This document shows positions 46,633 to 55,550 of a stretch of 64,000 bases of DNA, piece by piece. The stretch is taken from assembly GCF_900106805.1 (NCBI RefSeq), contig NZ_FNNP01000006.1, positions 62,001-126,000 on the forward strand, written 5' to 3'. The position numbers and the translations under genes are program-made. Position 1 is the first letter of the stretch; each line of letters starts with the position of its first letter. This DNA comes from Ruegeria halocynthiae. Its GTDB lineage: Bacteria > Pseudomonadota > Alphaproteobacteria > Rhodobacterales > Rhodobacteraceae. Below the pieces are notes generated by a model, which was not told the DNA's origin, searched no databases, and saw only the letters and a program-made list of their open reading frames with translations.

Positions 46633-49086
46633 ATGGTTGATCTTCCCACCAAGGCCCGTGTGGTCATTATCGGCGGCGGCGTCATCGGATGCTCGGTCGC
46701 GTATCATCTGACCAAGAAAGGTTGGGCCGATGTTGTCCTGTTGGAACGCAAACAACTGACCAGCGGTACCACATGGCACGCAGCGGGGCTGATCGCGCAG
46801 CTACGAGCGACCGCGAACATGACCAAACTGGCCAAGTACAGCCAAGAGCTTTATGGCGCGCTTGAGGAAGAGACCGGCGTTGCAACGGGGTTCAAGCGCT
46901 GCGGGTCGATCACTGTGGCACTGACCGAAGAGCGCAAGGAAGAGATTTATCGCCAGGCAGCTATGGCGCGTGCCTTTGGTGTTGAGGTTGAAGAAATCGA
47001 CAATGACCGGGTTCAGGCGCTGTACCCCCATTTGAACCTCGATGGGGTTAAGGGTGCGGTGTACCTGCCGCTTGACGGGCAGGGTGATCCTGCAAACATC
47101 GCGCTGGCTTTGGCCAAAGGTGCGCGCCAACGCGGAGGCATCGTCAAAGAGCGGGTCAAGGTCACCGATATCGTCAAACAGGGCCGCAAGGTTACCGGTG
47201 TGGACTGGATTTCCGATGATGGCAGCAACTCGGGCCATATCGAATGCGATATGGTGGTGAATTGCGCCGGGATGTGGGGGCATGAGGTTGGCAGAATGGC
47301 GGGCGTGAACGTGCCGCTTCATGCCTGCGAGCATTTTTACATTGTGACCGAAGGGATCGATGGTCTGACACAATTACCGGTCCTGCGTGTCCCGGATGAA
47401 TGTGCCTATTACAAGGAAGACGCGGGTAAGATCTTGTTGGGTGCGTTCGAACCTAATGCCAAACCCTGGGCAATGAACGGCATTCCGGACAGTTTTGAAT
47501 TTGATCAGCTGCCTGAAGATTTCGATCATTTCGAACCGATCCTCGAAGCAGCCTGCAACCGGATGCCAATGTTGGCAGAGGCCGGGATTCACACGTTCTT
47601 CAATGGGCCTGAATCCTTTACACCGGATGACGCCTATCATCTGGGCCTCGCGCCGGAGATGGACAATGTGTGGGTCGCGGCAGGGTTCAACTCGATCGGC
47701 ATCCAGTCGGCGGGTGGTGCTGGCATGGCGCTTGCAGAGTGGATGGATACGGGCGAGAAACCATTCGATCTAGGCGATGTTGATGTCAGCCGGATGCAGC
47801 CGTTCCAGGGCAACAAACAGTACCTGTTCGAACGCTCGAAAGAGACGCTGGGCCTGCTGTATGCCGACCACTACCCCTATCGTCAGAAGGCCACCGCGCG
47901 TGGCGTCCGCCGGACGCCGTTCCATCATCACCTGCTGGAAAAAGGTGCAGTCATGGGCGAGCTGGCCGGATGGGAACGTGCCAATTGGTTCGCGGCTGAG
48001 GGGCAGGAGCGCGAATACCAATACAGCTGGAAGCGGCAGAACTGGTTTGAAAACTCGGCCGCTGAACACCGTGCTGTACGCGATAACGTGGGCATGTACG
48101 ACATGTCGTCCTTCGGCAAGATTCGTGTCGAAGGGCCGGATGCCGAGGCGTTCATGAACTACGTTGGCGGTGGAGATTACTCGGTTCCCAATGGCAAGAT
48201 CGTCTATACCCAGTTCCTGAACCGCGCTGGTGGGATCGAGGCTGATGTCACTGTCACGCGCCTGTCCGAGACCGCTTATCTGGTTGTCACGCCAGCCGCC
48301 ACGCGTTTGGCTGATCAGACCTGGATGCGGCGCAATACGGGCGACTTCCGCGTCGTGATCACCGACGTGACCGCCGGAGAAGGCGTGCTGGCTGTCATGG
48401 GCCCAAATTCCCGCGCGCTGCTGGAAAAGGTTTCTCCCAACAATTTTTCAAATACGACAAACCCGTTCGGCACAGCACAAGAGATCGAGATCGGAATGGG
48501 CCTCGCCCGTGCCCACCGCGTGACCTACGTGGGTGAACTTGGGTGGGAGATCTATGTGTCCTCGGACATGGCGGATCATGTGTTTGAGACATTGCATGAT
48601 GCTGGTCAGGATATGGGCCTGAAGCTCTGCGGTATGCACATGATGGACAGTTGTCGGATCGAAAAGGGCTTTCGCCATTTCGGTCACGATATCACCTGCG
48701 AAGATCACGTGGTCGATGCCGGGCTGGGCTTTGCGGTCAAAGTCGATAAGGGCTGCGACTTCATTGGGCGCGAGGCGGTGATTGCACGTAAAGCAAGCGG
48801 GCCTAAGAACCGTCTGGTGCAGTTCAAGCTGACCGATCCCGAACCGCTGCTGTTCCATAATGAGCCGATTGTGCGCGATGGGGAATATGTGGGTTATCTG
48901 AGCTCGGGCAGCTATGGTCACACGCTGGGCGGTGCTATCGGTTTGGGTTATGTGCCCTGCGAAGGTGAAAGAGCCGCAGATGTGCTGGCTTCGACCTACG
49001 AGATCGACGTTTGCGGCGTGAAGGTGAAAGCCGAAGCATCGCTGAAGCCGATGTACGATCCGAAGTCCGAGCGCGTCAAAGTATAA
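46633..49086 (+). CDS. FAD-GcvT dehydrogenase 2 (dimethylglycine/sarcosine dehydrogenase-like)
   Basis: An 817-residue paralogue of the gene at 41127: VVIIGGGVIGCSVAYHL, flavin-linking TSGTTWHAAGLIAQLRATAN (His49), FAD_oxidase linker (SIGIQSAGGAGMALAEWMD) and GcvT domain (ERANWFAAEGQERE, TYVGELGWEIYVSSDM, SCRIEKGFRHFGHDIT). The extra residues after the flavin histidine are those of sarcosine/dimethylglycine dehydrogenases. It probably works with the first copy in stepwise N-demethylation to glycine. A GGAG-like SD precedes the ATG at 46633. A terminator follows. Confidence 0.92.
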   Translation: MVDLPTKARVVIIGGGVIGCSVAYHLTKKGWADVVLLERKQLTSGTTWHAAGLIAQLRATANMTKLAKYSQELYGALEEETGVATGFKRCGSITVALTEERKEEIYRQAAMARAFGVEVEEIDNDRVQALYPHLNLDGVKGAVYLPLDGQGDPANIALALAKGARQRGGIVKERVKVTDIVKQGRKVTGVDWISDDGSNSGHIECDMVVNCAGMWGHEVGRMAGVNVPLHACEHFYIVTEGIDGLTQLPVLRVPDECAYYKEDAGKILLGAFEPNAKPWAMNGIPDSFEFDQLPEDFDHFEPILEAACNRMPMLAEAGIHTFFNGPESFTPDDAYHLGLAPEMDNVWVAAGFNSIGIQSAGGAGMALAEWMDTGEKPFDLGDVDVSRMQPFQGNKQYLFERSKETLGLLYADHYPYRQKATARGVRRTPFHHHLLEKGAVMGELAGWERANWFAAEGQEREYQYSWKRQNWFENSAAEHRAVRDNVGMYDMSSFGKIRVEGPDAEAFMNYVGGGDYSVPNGKIVYTQFLNRAGGIEADVTVTRLSETAYLVVTPAATRLADQTWMRRNTGDFRVVITDVTAGEGVLAVMGPNSRALLEKVSPNNFSNTTNPFGTAQEIEIGMGLARAHRVTYVGELGWEIYVSSDMADHVFETLHDAGQDMGLKLCGMHMMDSCRIEKGFRHFGHDITCEDHVVDAGLGFAVKVDKGCDFIGREAVIARKASGPKNRLVQFKLTDPEPLLFHNEPIVRDGEYVGYLSSGSYGHTLGGAIGLGYVPCEGERAADVLASTYEIDVCGVKVKAEASLKPMYDPKSERVKV

Positions 49087-49096
49087 TCAAATTGAC

Positions 49097-49127
49097 GGGG
49101 CGCTGCGGCGCCCCGGCTCATTTCTTT
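49097..49127 (+). terminator. Terminator of the second dehydrogenase gene
   Basis: Perfect 7-bp stem GGGGCGC/GCGCCCC with loop TGCG (49097-49114), 11 bases after the stop codon, followed by GGCTCATTTCTTT. T tract imperfect. Confidence 0.6.
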
Positions 49128-49246
49128 GGTCTGTCTGGAACTGATGCGACCTATCAAAAATTCTGATGACCAGCTTCACAGTTTTAGCGGTTCCCAAGCC
49201 TGTCTGATTTGCCGTAGAGAAATACAGTATCAGTCGGAGACCTGCC

Positions 49247-50152
49247 GTGGCAGACACCCCATTACCGCCCAATACCACGGATACCCCCAAAGGGCTGGCG
49301 CTGGCCGTCACAGCCTATGTCCTGTGGGGTTTTCTGCCGCTTTACATGAAAGCAATTGCCCATATGGGCCCTGTCGAGGTCGTTGCACATCGGGTCATCT
49401 GGTCGGTGCCGGTGGCCGGACTGCTGCTGATTGTGCTTGGTAGGACCGGTGATCTGAAGTCCGCACTGCAAAATCCCAAAATGCTGGGTATGGCTGCGCT
49501 GACCGCCGCGCTGATTTCGGTGAACTGGGCGATTTACGTCTGGGCGATCTCGTCCGGTCATGCGCTGGATGCGGCGTTGGGGTATTACATCAATCCACTG
49601 TTTAGTATTGCGCTGGGCGCGATATTGCTGCGCGAACCCCTAACGCGGACACAACTGGTTGCAGTCGGACTGGCCGCGCTGGGCGTGTTTGTGCTGGTGT
49701 ATCAGGCTGGAAGCCTGCCCTGGGCTGCATTGGGCCTGATGGTTAGCTGGGGATTTTATGCTTTCTTCAAACGCTCACTTCCGATCGGGCCCAATCAGGG
49801 TTTTTTGCTTGAAGTTCTGATCCTGCTGATTCCGGCTTTGACCTATGTAACCTGGCTCGGAGCGAACGGAACCGGGCATTTTGGAGGGGTCGCATCGGAC
49901 ACGCTGATGCTTGCGGGTGCCGGTATAGTAACCGCTGTGCCATTGCTGATTTACGCCAATGGGGCCAAGCTGGTGCGTCTGTCCACCATGGGCATCCTGC
50001 AATACATTGCGCCCACGATGATCTTTGTCACTGCAATCACCCTGTTTGGTGAGCGCATTGATCAGGCCAGAATGATTGCATTCCCGCTGATCTGGGCCGG
50101 CTTGGTGGTGTATTCGATTCCCATGATCCGGAAGATGAGGTCTCAGGCCTGA
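49247..50152 (+). CDS. rarD: RarD protein (EamA-family transporter)
   Basis: A 301-residue membrane protein with ten hydrophobic segments, starting GTG at 49247 with GGAG upstream. RarD-type features: YVLWGFLPLYMKAI (near residue 24), VVAHRVIWSVPVAG, ISVNWAIYVWAISSGHALDAALGYYINPL. RarD is often annotated as a chloramphenicol-sensitive protein or permease; the substrate is unknown. The last 10 bases overlap the GDSL hydrolase stop on the other strand. Confidence 0.9.
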   Translation: MADTPLPPNTTDTPKGLALAVTAYVLWGFLPLYMKAIAHMGPVEVVAHRVIWSVPVAGLLLIVLGRTGDLKSALQNPKMLGMAALTAALISVNWAIYVWAISSGHALDAALGYYINPLFSIALGAILLREPLTRTQLVAVGLAALGVFVLVYQAGSLPWAALGLMVSWGFYAFFKRSLPIGPNQGFLLEVLILLIPALTYVTWLGANGTGHFGGVASDTLMLAGAGIVTAVPLLIYANGAKLVRLSTMGILQYIAPTMIFVTAITLFGERIDQARMIAFPLIWAGLVVYSIPMIRKMRSQA

Positions 50153-50859
50153 TGAATAAGCTGGGCGAGTTTTTTCGCCCAGATTTCATAGGCCTTTGGG
50201 CTCGGGTGATATCCGTCCGGGGCGGCTAGGGCCGGATCATCGGGAAAATCCAACGACAGATGCCTTGCCTGCGGGAATCCCGCGATAGCATTTTTCAGGC
50301 CCTGATCCAGACGGGCGGCCTGTTGCCCAAGTACCCAGGCCAATGGTTGCGGCAGTGCAGGGAATCGCTCCATTTGCGGAACCCCTGTCACGATCACTTT
50401 CTTCGCCCTTATCGGGCCGGTCAGCAGGGTCAGCAACTCTTTCTGCTGGTATTCGAAACGAGACCGGTTCACGGCGCGGGTTACGTCGTTTACGCCGAGT
50501 GCCGTTACCACCACATCAAACTGTTCTTGCAACGCGTGCAGCCGATGGATCGTATCTTTAGTGGTATGCCCGGTGGTCGCCTCCAGCCGCCATTCAACGG
50601 TGTAGTGCTTTGCCAGCTGGCTGACCAACTGACCCGCCAGAGCTTGGTTTTGTGTCCCGGCGCCCACACCTGCGGCCGAGCTGTCTCCGGCAATCAGCAA
50701 CCGCAGACGCGGGCCGCGCCCGTCGCGACCGACACGGGGTCCAGCTGGCTCTGGCAGGAGTTGCGCGTTGCGTCGAACCACGAGCCCTTGCAGGACGAGT
50801 ATGGGCAAGAGAGGAATTCTCAGAATCTGATCCGTACCGATCAGAGAAGGCATCGTCAT
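50143..50859 (-). CDS. SGNH/GDSL hydrolase family protein
   Basis: A 238-residue hydrolase: block I LLIAGDSSAAGVG (residues 54-66, nucleophile Ser in GDS), block III VVTALGVNDVTR (oxyanion Gly/Asn) and block V YHPSPKAYEIWA (catalytic Asp/His as DGYHPS). The first about 50 residues (GTDQILRIPLLPILVLQGLVVRR) could form a membrane anchor. Acts on esters; the substrate is unknown. Its ATG overlaps the NTF2-like stop (ATGA), so the two genes form a unit. Confidence 0.88.
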   Translation of the reverse strand: MTMPSLIGTDQILRIPLLPILVLQGLVVRRNAQLLPEPAGPRVGRDGRGPRLRLLIAGDSSAAGVGAGTQNQALAGQLVSQLAKHYTVEWRLEATTGHTTKDTIHRLHALQEQFDVVVTALGVNDVTRAVNRSRFEYQQKELLTLLTGPIRAKKVIVTGVPQMERFPALPQPLAWVLGQQAARLDQGLKNAIAGFPQARHLSLDFPDDPALAAPDGYHPSPKAYEIWAKKLAQLIHQA

Positions 50860-51266
50860 CTCAACGCGTCTTTGAATTTTAGAAAACGGGCATCTTTCAT
50901 GACCCTTGCCATCATTGCCTCGCGCAATGCTCCGACCGTTTTGTAGGGGCGCATGACCACCTCGAACTCCTGGATCAGCCCGTCTGGGTTCAGAGTGATC
51001 AGATCGACGCCAACCGCGTCCAGCTCACCGACTTTGCATTGAAACTCCAATGCCCAGTCGTTGCCGTCGCCCATAATCCGGCGATACCGAAAATCTGAGA
51101 ATACCTGACCCACATGCCCCAGAACGGCGGCAACCGGATCACGCCCGGTCCAGGTGCTGTAATAGGTGGGTGGTGAAAACCGCACATCCTCGGCCAGCAA
51201 TTCAAGGATCAGGTTTTCATCGCCCTTTGCGACAACTTCCTGCATTCGTTTGATTGTTGGGTGCAT
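50856..51266 (-). CDS. NTF2/SnoaL-fold protein
   Basis: A 136-residue protein: HPTIKRMQEVVAKGDENLILELLAEDVRFSPPTYY (segments HPTIKRMQEVVAKGDEN, LLAEDVRFSPP) with DFRYRRIMGDGNDWALEFQCKV and GVDLITLNPDGLIQEFEVVMRPY, the cone-shaped SnoaL-like fold. Such proteins bind small ligands or act as ketosteroid isomerase-like enzymes. AAGGAATAAAGA precedes the ATG. Paired with the GDSL gene. Confidence 0.85.
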   Translation of the reverse strand: MHPTIKRMQEVVAKGDENLILELLAEDVRFSPPTYYSTWTGRDPVAAVLGHVGQVFSDFRYRRIMGDGNDWALEFQCKVGELDAVGVDLITLNPDGLIQEFEVVMRPYKTVGALREAMMARVMKDARFLKFKDALR

Positions 51267-51362
51267 TCTTTATTCCTTCTCGTGGCCAAAGAGTTGCTGA
51301 ACCCTTTCGTTCAGGCAAGGACGACGTTGCGGGAGGTCACACGCTGAGATAGGCAGGCCCGC

Positions 51363-52010
51363 ATGAGCGAGACCTATGATCCCCCCAAAACGCCTCTGGA
51401 CGTTCTGTACGAAGACACGCAATTGATTGTGGTGAACAAGCCCGCTGGTCTGCTGTCGGTACCGGGGCGGGGCGCGCATCTGGCTGATTGCCTTTTGGTC
51501 CGCGTACAAGCTGCGTTTCCACAGGCTCTGCTGGTGCATCGGCTGGATCGGGATACGTCCGGTGTGATGGTTTTCGCGCAAACGCCACATTCGCAGCGGC
51601 ATCTGGGTTTGCAGTTCGAGAATCGACAAACCCGCAAAACCTATGTTGCCCGCGTCTGGGGAAGGGTTGAGCCGAAGACAGGAACGGTCGATCTGCCGCT
51701 GATCGTCGACTGGCCCAATCGTCCGCGCCAGATGGTCTGCCACGAAACCGGCAAACCTGCGGTCACCGACTGGCGCGTCGTCAAGAATGAGGGCAAGACC
51801 ACACGTGTACGTCTGTTTCCCAAGACCGGGCGATCGCATCAGCTGCGCGTTCATATGCTGGCGCTGGGGCATCCGATTCTAGGCGATCCGTTTTATGCGG
51901 ACGGCGCTGCGCGGGATTTCCCACGATTGATGCTGCATTCCGAGGAACTGCGGCTGAAGAACCCCGAGGGCGGCGTTTCGATGAAATTCCGCGCCTCAGC
52001 CGAGTTCTGA
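51363..52010 (+). CDS. RluA-family pseudouridine synthase
   Basis: A 215-residue protein: catalytic Asp62 in HRLDRDTSGVM, LLSVPGRG, ARVWGRVEPKTG, TGRSHQLRVHMLALGHPILGD. It modifies uridines in rRNA or tRNA. It lacks an S4 domain, and the short length points to the RluA/RluC-type minimal group; the target site cannot be told. It starts 97 bases after the divergent NTF2-like gene's start (51266). Confidence 0.9.
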   Translation: MSETYDPPKTPLDVLYEDTQLIVVNKPAGLLSVPGRGAHLADCLLVRVQAAFPQALLVHRLDRDTSGVMVFAQTPHSQRHLGLQFENRQTRKTYVARVWGRVEPKTGTVDLPLIVDWPNRPRQMVCHETGKPAVTDWRVVKNEGKTTRVRLFPKTGRSHQLRVHMLALGHPILGDPFYADGAARDFPRLMLHSEELRLKNPEGGVSMKFRASAEF

Positions 52011-52012
52011 GT

Positions 52013-52204
52013 TTAGGCGTTACTGATCCAGAGCATTTTCAAGTTGCCCAAAGAAAACCGCCTGGTCCGTTTGACGTGGCGTCTGGTTTGCCCTTCACGT
52101 GCGGCAGCAAGCTCGCGTTCGATCTCGAACCCGCGCAATGCGTGATCTTGGGACCAGCGATCCAGTTTCAGGGTCATCATGACGTGATTGTCGAGATAAG
52201 GCAT
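52013..52204 (-). CDS. Small basic protein of unknown function
   Basis: A 63-residue open frame with ATG at 52204 preceded by an excellent SD (AAGGAGA, 7-base spacer). The protein MPYLDNHVMMTLKLDRWS...RRHVKRTRRFSLGNLKML is rich in Arg/Lys, with no Cys and no signal peptide. It lies divergently from the WYL regulator, with the WYL operator in between, so it is likely a regulated target. I do not recognise the family. It is too short for the usual gene-calling thresholds. Confidence 0.55.
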   Translation of the reverse strand: MPYLDNHVMMTLKLDRWSQDHALRGFEIERELAAAREGQTRRHVKRTRRFSLGNLKMLWISNA

Positions 52205-52248
52205 GAGCAGTCTCCTTGCGTGGAATTGCCCCATCATCGCCCAATACT

Positions 52249-52268
52249 CCTGACACCACCCTGTCAGG
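52249..52268 (+). promoter_or_regulatory. Putative operator of the WYL regulator
   Basis: Perfect inverted repeat CCTGACA-N6-TGTCAGG (52249-52255 and 52262-52268), between the divergent small gene and the regulator. A further half-site CTGACAG lies at 52282. Repeats of TGACA/TGTCA type are known for YafY-like regulators. Confidence 0.6.
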
Positions 52269-52308
52269 GGGGTGTGCTAAGCTGACAGCAGACCGCAAGG
52301 AGATCCTA

Positions 52309-53001
52309 ATGCGTCGCTCGACCCGATTGTTCGAAATCATTCAGATTTTGCGTGCCTCAGAGACACCCGTTACAGCGGAAATGCTGGCTGCCAAGCTCGA
52401 GGTTTCGGTGCGAACCGTCTATCGCGATATCGCTGCATTGCAGGCCCAGCGTACACCGATCGAAGGCGAAGCGGGGGTCGGGTATCTGATGCGACGCGGG
52501 TATGATTTGCCGCCGTTGAATTTCGATGCTGAAGAGGTCGAGGCCCTGTGGGTTGGCCTTTCCATGCTCGCCCGCACAGGTGACAGCACGCTACAGCAGG
52601 CGGCCGATCGGGTATGTCGGAAAATCGAGGCCCTGCGTGCGCCAGCCGATTGGCTACAGGTTGCGCCATGGGGGGCTCCGATGGATGACCCAGAGAAAGG
52701 CTGTGTGCCGGTCGTAAACTATCGCAAAGCCATCCGCGCCGAACGCAAGATACGTATCACTTACGTGAATTCGAAGGGTGAGCGCACCGAGCGAACGGTG
52801 CGGCCCGTCGCCCTGATCTATCACATAGAATGCACAATGCTGGCCGCATGGTGTGAGTTAAGAAACGGGTTTCGCCACTTCCGTACAGATAGGATATGGG
52901 CCTGCGAACTGACGGAGGATCACTTTTGCGGGCAAGGGGAGCCGCTGCGCGCAATCTGGCAGGAGCAGAATTCTTGGGATAACTCTGCTGGGACGGCCTG
53001 A
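52309..53001 (+). CDS. YafY-type regulator (HTH + WYL domain)
   Basis: A 230-residue regulator: N-terminal winged HTH (RLFEIIQILRASETPVTAEMLAAKLEVSVRTVYRDI in parts RLFEIIQILR, VSVRTVYRDIAAL) and WYL region (ERKIRITYVNSKGERTERTVRPVALIYHIECTMLAAWCEL), where WYL senses ligands. SD AAGGAGATC precedes the ATG. The operator before it suggests autoregulation together with the divergent small gene. The ligand is unknown. Confidence 0.9.
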   Translation: MRRSTRLFEIIQILRASETPVTAEMLAAKLEVSVRTVYRDIAALQAQRTPIEGEAGVGYLMRRGYDLPPLNFDAEEVEALWVGLSMLARTGDSTLQQAADRVCRKIEALRAPADWLQVAPWGAPMDDPEKGCVPVVNYRKAIRAERKIRITYVNSKGERTERTVRPVALIYHIECTMLAAWCELRNGFRHFRTDRIWACELTEDHFCGQGEPLRAIWQEQNSWDNSAGTA

Positions 53002-53036
53002 ATGGCGGGTATTTGCCTATTTCACTCAATTGTTGC

Positions 53037-53067
53037 TTGAGGCCCTTTGTTCTCACCATGTTATACT
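53037..53067 (+). promoter_or_regulatory. Candidate sigma-70 promoter of the OmpA lipoprotein gene
   Basis: TTGAGG (53037-53042), 19-base spacer, TATACT (53062-53067); start of transcription would be near 53075, 45 bases before the ATG. The long spacer lowers certainty. Confidence 0.4.
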
Positions 53068-53119
53068 AAGCAGAACGAAGCAAACCCGGTGAACGGGTAC
53101 GTGAGCAGAAGGTGATTCC

Positions 53120-53791
53120 ATGACGATTTCCAAATGTGTACTGACAGTCGGAATGTGTTCGGCCCTGGTTTTGGGTGCGTGTACCGATCCAGGGACCCTA
53201 ACGGTGCAGAATGATCCCAATCAGAACGCCAAGCAAGGTGCGTTGCTGGGTGGTTTGATCGGCGCTGGTGTGGGTGCGATTGCAAATGATTCAGATCCGC
53301 TTTTGGGCGCACTGGCCGGTGGTGCCATTGGGGCTGCAGGCGGTGGTGTGATCGGTAACCAGCTTGATCGACAGGCGGCTGAGTTGCGGCAACAACTGGC
53401 AAATGACGGTATCACGATCGTCAATGCGGGTGATCGTCTGATCGTCACGGTTCCGAATGACATTACCTTTGACACCGACAGTTCTACCGTACGTCCGGCC
53501 TTGCGTACTGATCTGGTGAAGGTGGGGCAGAACCTGGTCAACTACCCAAACTCGAACGTCCAGATCATCGGCCACACCGATAGTGATGGCGAGGCGTCTT
53601 ACAACCTCGGTCTGTCAGAGCGCCGTGCGAATGCGGTGGCCGATATTCTACAGGCCAACGGCGTCAGCTATGCGCGCATCACCACCGTCGGGCAGGGTGA
53701 GAACAACCCCATCGCGTCAAACCTGACACCGGAAGGAAAAGCTCAGAACCGGCGGGTCGAGATCGTGGTCGTTCCCAGTGGTAACGCCTGA
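53120..53791 (+). CDS. OmpA-family lipoprotein with glycine zipper
   Basis: A 223-residue protein: lipobox LVLGAC (Cys21), glycine-zipper region (GALLGGLIGAGVGAI, LAGGAIGAAGGGVIG) and C-terminal OmpA peptidoglycan-binding domain (IIGHTDSDGEASYNLGLSERRANAV, NRRVEIVV). This YiaD-like build tethers the outer membrane to peptidoglycan. Start ATG 53120 with AGAAGG upstream. Confidence 0.92.
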   Translation: MTISKCVLTVGMCSALVLGACTDPGTLTVQNDPNQNAKQGALLGGLIGAGVGAIANDSDPLLGALAGGAIGAAGGGVIGNQLDRQAAELRQQLANDGITIVNAGDRLIVTVPNDITFDTDSSTVRPALRTDLVKVGQNLVNYPNSNVQIIGHTDSDGEASYNLGLSERRANAVADILQANGVSYARITTVGQGENNPIASNLTPEGKAQNRRVEIVVVPSGNA

Positions 53792-53887
53792 TCACGCGTT
53801 TCGCGCACATTGACTGCGCGTCACCGGGGCTTTGGTTCGGAACATTCCCGGGCTATTCAAGGGGAAGCACCATAGCGGAGTTTCCCC

Positions 53888-54430
53888 ATGTCCGAACCGA
53901 TCCTTCTTGGTATTTCTGGCTCACTCCGGCGAGAAGCGACCAATCGCAAACTGCTGCGTGAGGCCGCCCGCCTGTTCGAACCCGAAACGTTCATCGAGGC
54001 CGATTTGAACCTCCCCCTCTATGACGGTGATCTTGAGACCGGTGCGGGCATTCCCGATGCGGTGCAGCTTCTGGCGGATCAAATCGCACAGGCTGATGCG
54101 ATTATCATCTCGACCCCGGAATACAACAAAGGGCCGTCGGGGGTTCTGAAAAACGCTTTGGATTGGGTCAGCCGGACCACCGGCCATCCGTGGATGGACA
54201 AGCCGGTTGCCGTCATGTCCGCCACCGGAGGACGCGCCGGCGGCGAGCGGGCGCAGATGATCCTGCGCTCTTTCATGGTCCCCTTTCAGCCGCGCATCCT
54301 GCAAGGCCCCGAGATTCACCTGGCCGATAGTTCGAATGAATTCGATGCAGATGGCAGGCTGTCCAGTGACCGTTACGAAAACACGTTGCGCCGTCTGATG
54401 CAGAAGCTGCGGGCCGAGGCAGGGTCCTAG
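53888..54430 (+). CDS. NADPH-dependent FMN reductase family protein
   Basis: A 180-residue flavodoxin-like protein: GISGSLRREATNRKLLR (phosphate loop GSLR, residues 8-24), ISTPEYNKGPSGVLKNALDW (FMN-ring motif) and SATGGRAGGERAQ. It is an azoreductase/ChrR-type FMN reductase reducing quinones or other electron acceptors. The GGAG SD precedes the ATG. Confidence 0.92.
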   Translation: MSEPILLGISGSLRREATNRKLLREAARLFEPETFIEADLNLPLYDGDLETGAGIPDAVQLLADQIAQADAIIISTPEYNKGPSGVLKNALDWVSRTTGHPWMDKPVAVMSATGGRAGGERAQMILRSFMVPFQPRILQGPEIHLADSSNEFDADGRLSSDRYENTLRRLMQKLRAEAGS

Positions 54431-54460
54431 ACGGGTCGTCGGGCACCGGCCATGTCGCGA

Positions 54461-55495
54461 TCAGAGTGAGGCTTCGGGCAGGAAATCCTGAGGAATACTA
54501 TTCTGCCCCTCCAGCATCAGATCTGCCATGACCTCGGCCACTTTTGGCGCCATGCCAAATCCGATCTTGAAACCGCCGTTTGCGATGAACTGTCCTTTGT
54601 GCAGAGGATGCGCGCCCAGCATCGGTGCGCGGCTTTTGCTGCGGGGGCGGACACCGGCCCAGCGTTCAATGACCTCGGCCCCGTGCAACACCGGCACAGC
54701 GCGCATGGCCCGCTCCAGCACATCGTCCAGCGTGGCATCCGTGCTGGACGGGTCCTCATATTCGCGTTCCGAGGTCGAGCCGATCGCCAGCGTTCCATCC
54801 GCGTGCGGCACAATGTGGATGGAGTCGGCGAACAATTGCGGGACATTACCCGCATCAAAGCGCAGCAACGCGGCTTGACCCTTCACGCCATTGCCGACAG
54901 TCTTGCCAAGCGCCGCGCTGAGCTCTTGCAGGCCAGCAAGCCCGGTGGCGTGAACGACGCGTCCTTTGTCAGGCGCTTCGGTCACAACCTCAACCCCCAT
55001 CACCGCAAGCGCAGCAACCAGCGCGGCGCAGGCGCGTCTCGGGGTCATTCGAGCGCTCAGCGTATCGTGAATGACAAACCCTGTGGGGCTGGGCGGGCAC
55101 CACGCGCCGATCTCTTCCACGGCTCTGACGCTCCAGTCAGCGTGTCTTTGCCAGAGTTCTTCGGCGGTCCGTTCGCGTGCTCTGGCCAGTTCCAGAGCTC
55201 GGGCGTCTGCAATGGGTTGCAGCCGCCCGAGCCGCGCGTAACCGGGTGACACCCCACCTGTCGCCTCGACCTGCGCCCAGAATGGTTTAGCCATGATCAG
55301 GCTTTCGAATTGAAACGCTTTCTTGGTGTTCCAGTTTTCTGGCACATGCGGAGCCAGCGCACCGACGAGACCACCGCTGGAGCCTGCGCCGGGGCCAAAG
55401 GGGTCGACGATCTGAACCTTAGCGCCGCGTCTTGCGCAGGTCCAAGCGATTGACAGGCCGAAAATCCCTGCGCCGCGCACCGTTACATCGACCAT
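54461..55495 (-). CDS. FAD-dependent oxidoreductase, MnmC(o)-like
   Basis: A 344-residue DAO-family protein: FAD motif VTVRGAGIFGLSIAWTCARRG (residues 4-24 region; parts VRGAGIFGLSIA, TCARRG), GSSGGLVGALAPH and C-terminal GGFKIGFGMAPKVAEVMADLM. In some bacteria the MnmC(o) part, which removes the carboxymethyl group of cmnm5U34, is a separate gene of this type. It is divergent from mnmD (start-to-start 55 bases), which supports that job; glycine-oxidase-like activity is the alternative. ATG at 55495 with GAGG upstream; a TTG at 55501 is possible. Confidence 0.72.
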   Translation of the reverse strand: MVDVTVRGAGIFGLSIAWTCARRGAKVQIVDPFGPGAGSSGGLVGALAPHVPENWNTKKAFQFESLIMAKPFWAQVEATGGVSPGYARLGRLQPIADARALELARARERTAEELWQRHADWSVRAVEEIGAWCPPSPTGFVIHDTLSARMTPRRACAALVAALAVMGVEVVTEAPDKGRVVHATGLAGLQELSAALGKTVGNGVKGQAALLRFDAGNVPQLFADSIHIVPHADGTLAIGSTSEREYEDPSSTDATLDDVLERAMRAVPVLHGAEVIERWAGVRPRSKSRAPMLGAHPLHKGQFIANGGFKIGFGMAPKVAEVMADLMLEGQNSIPQDFLPEASL

Positions 55496-55550
55496 TGCCA
55501 AACCTCATATCCTTGTTCAGTGTCGCGCCGCTTAGCTACAGGATTCTCCG

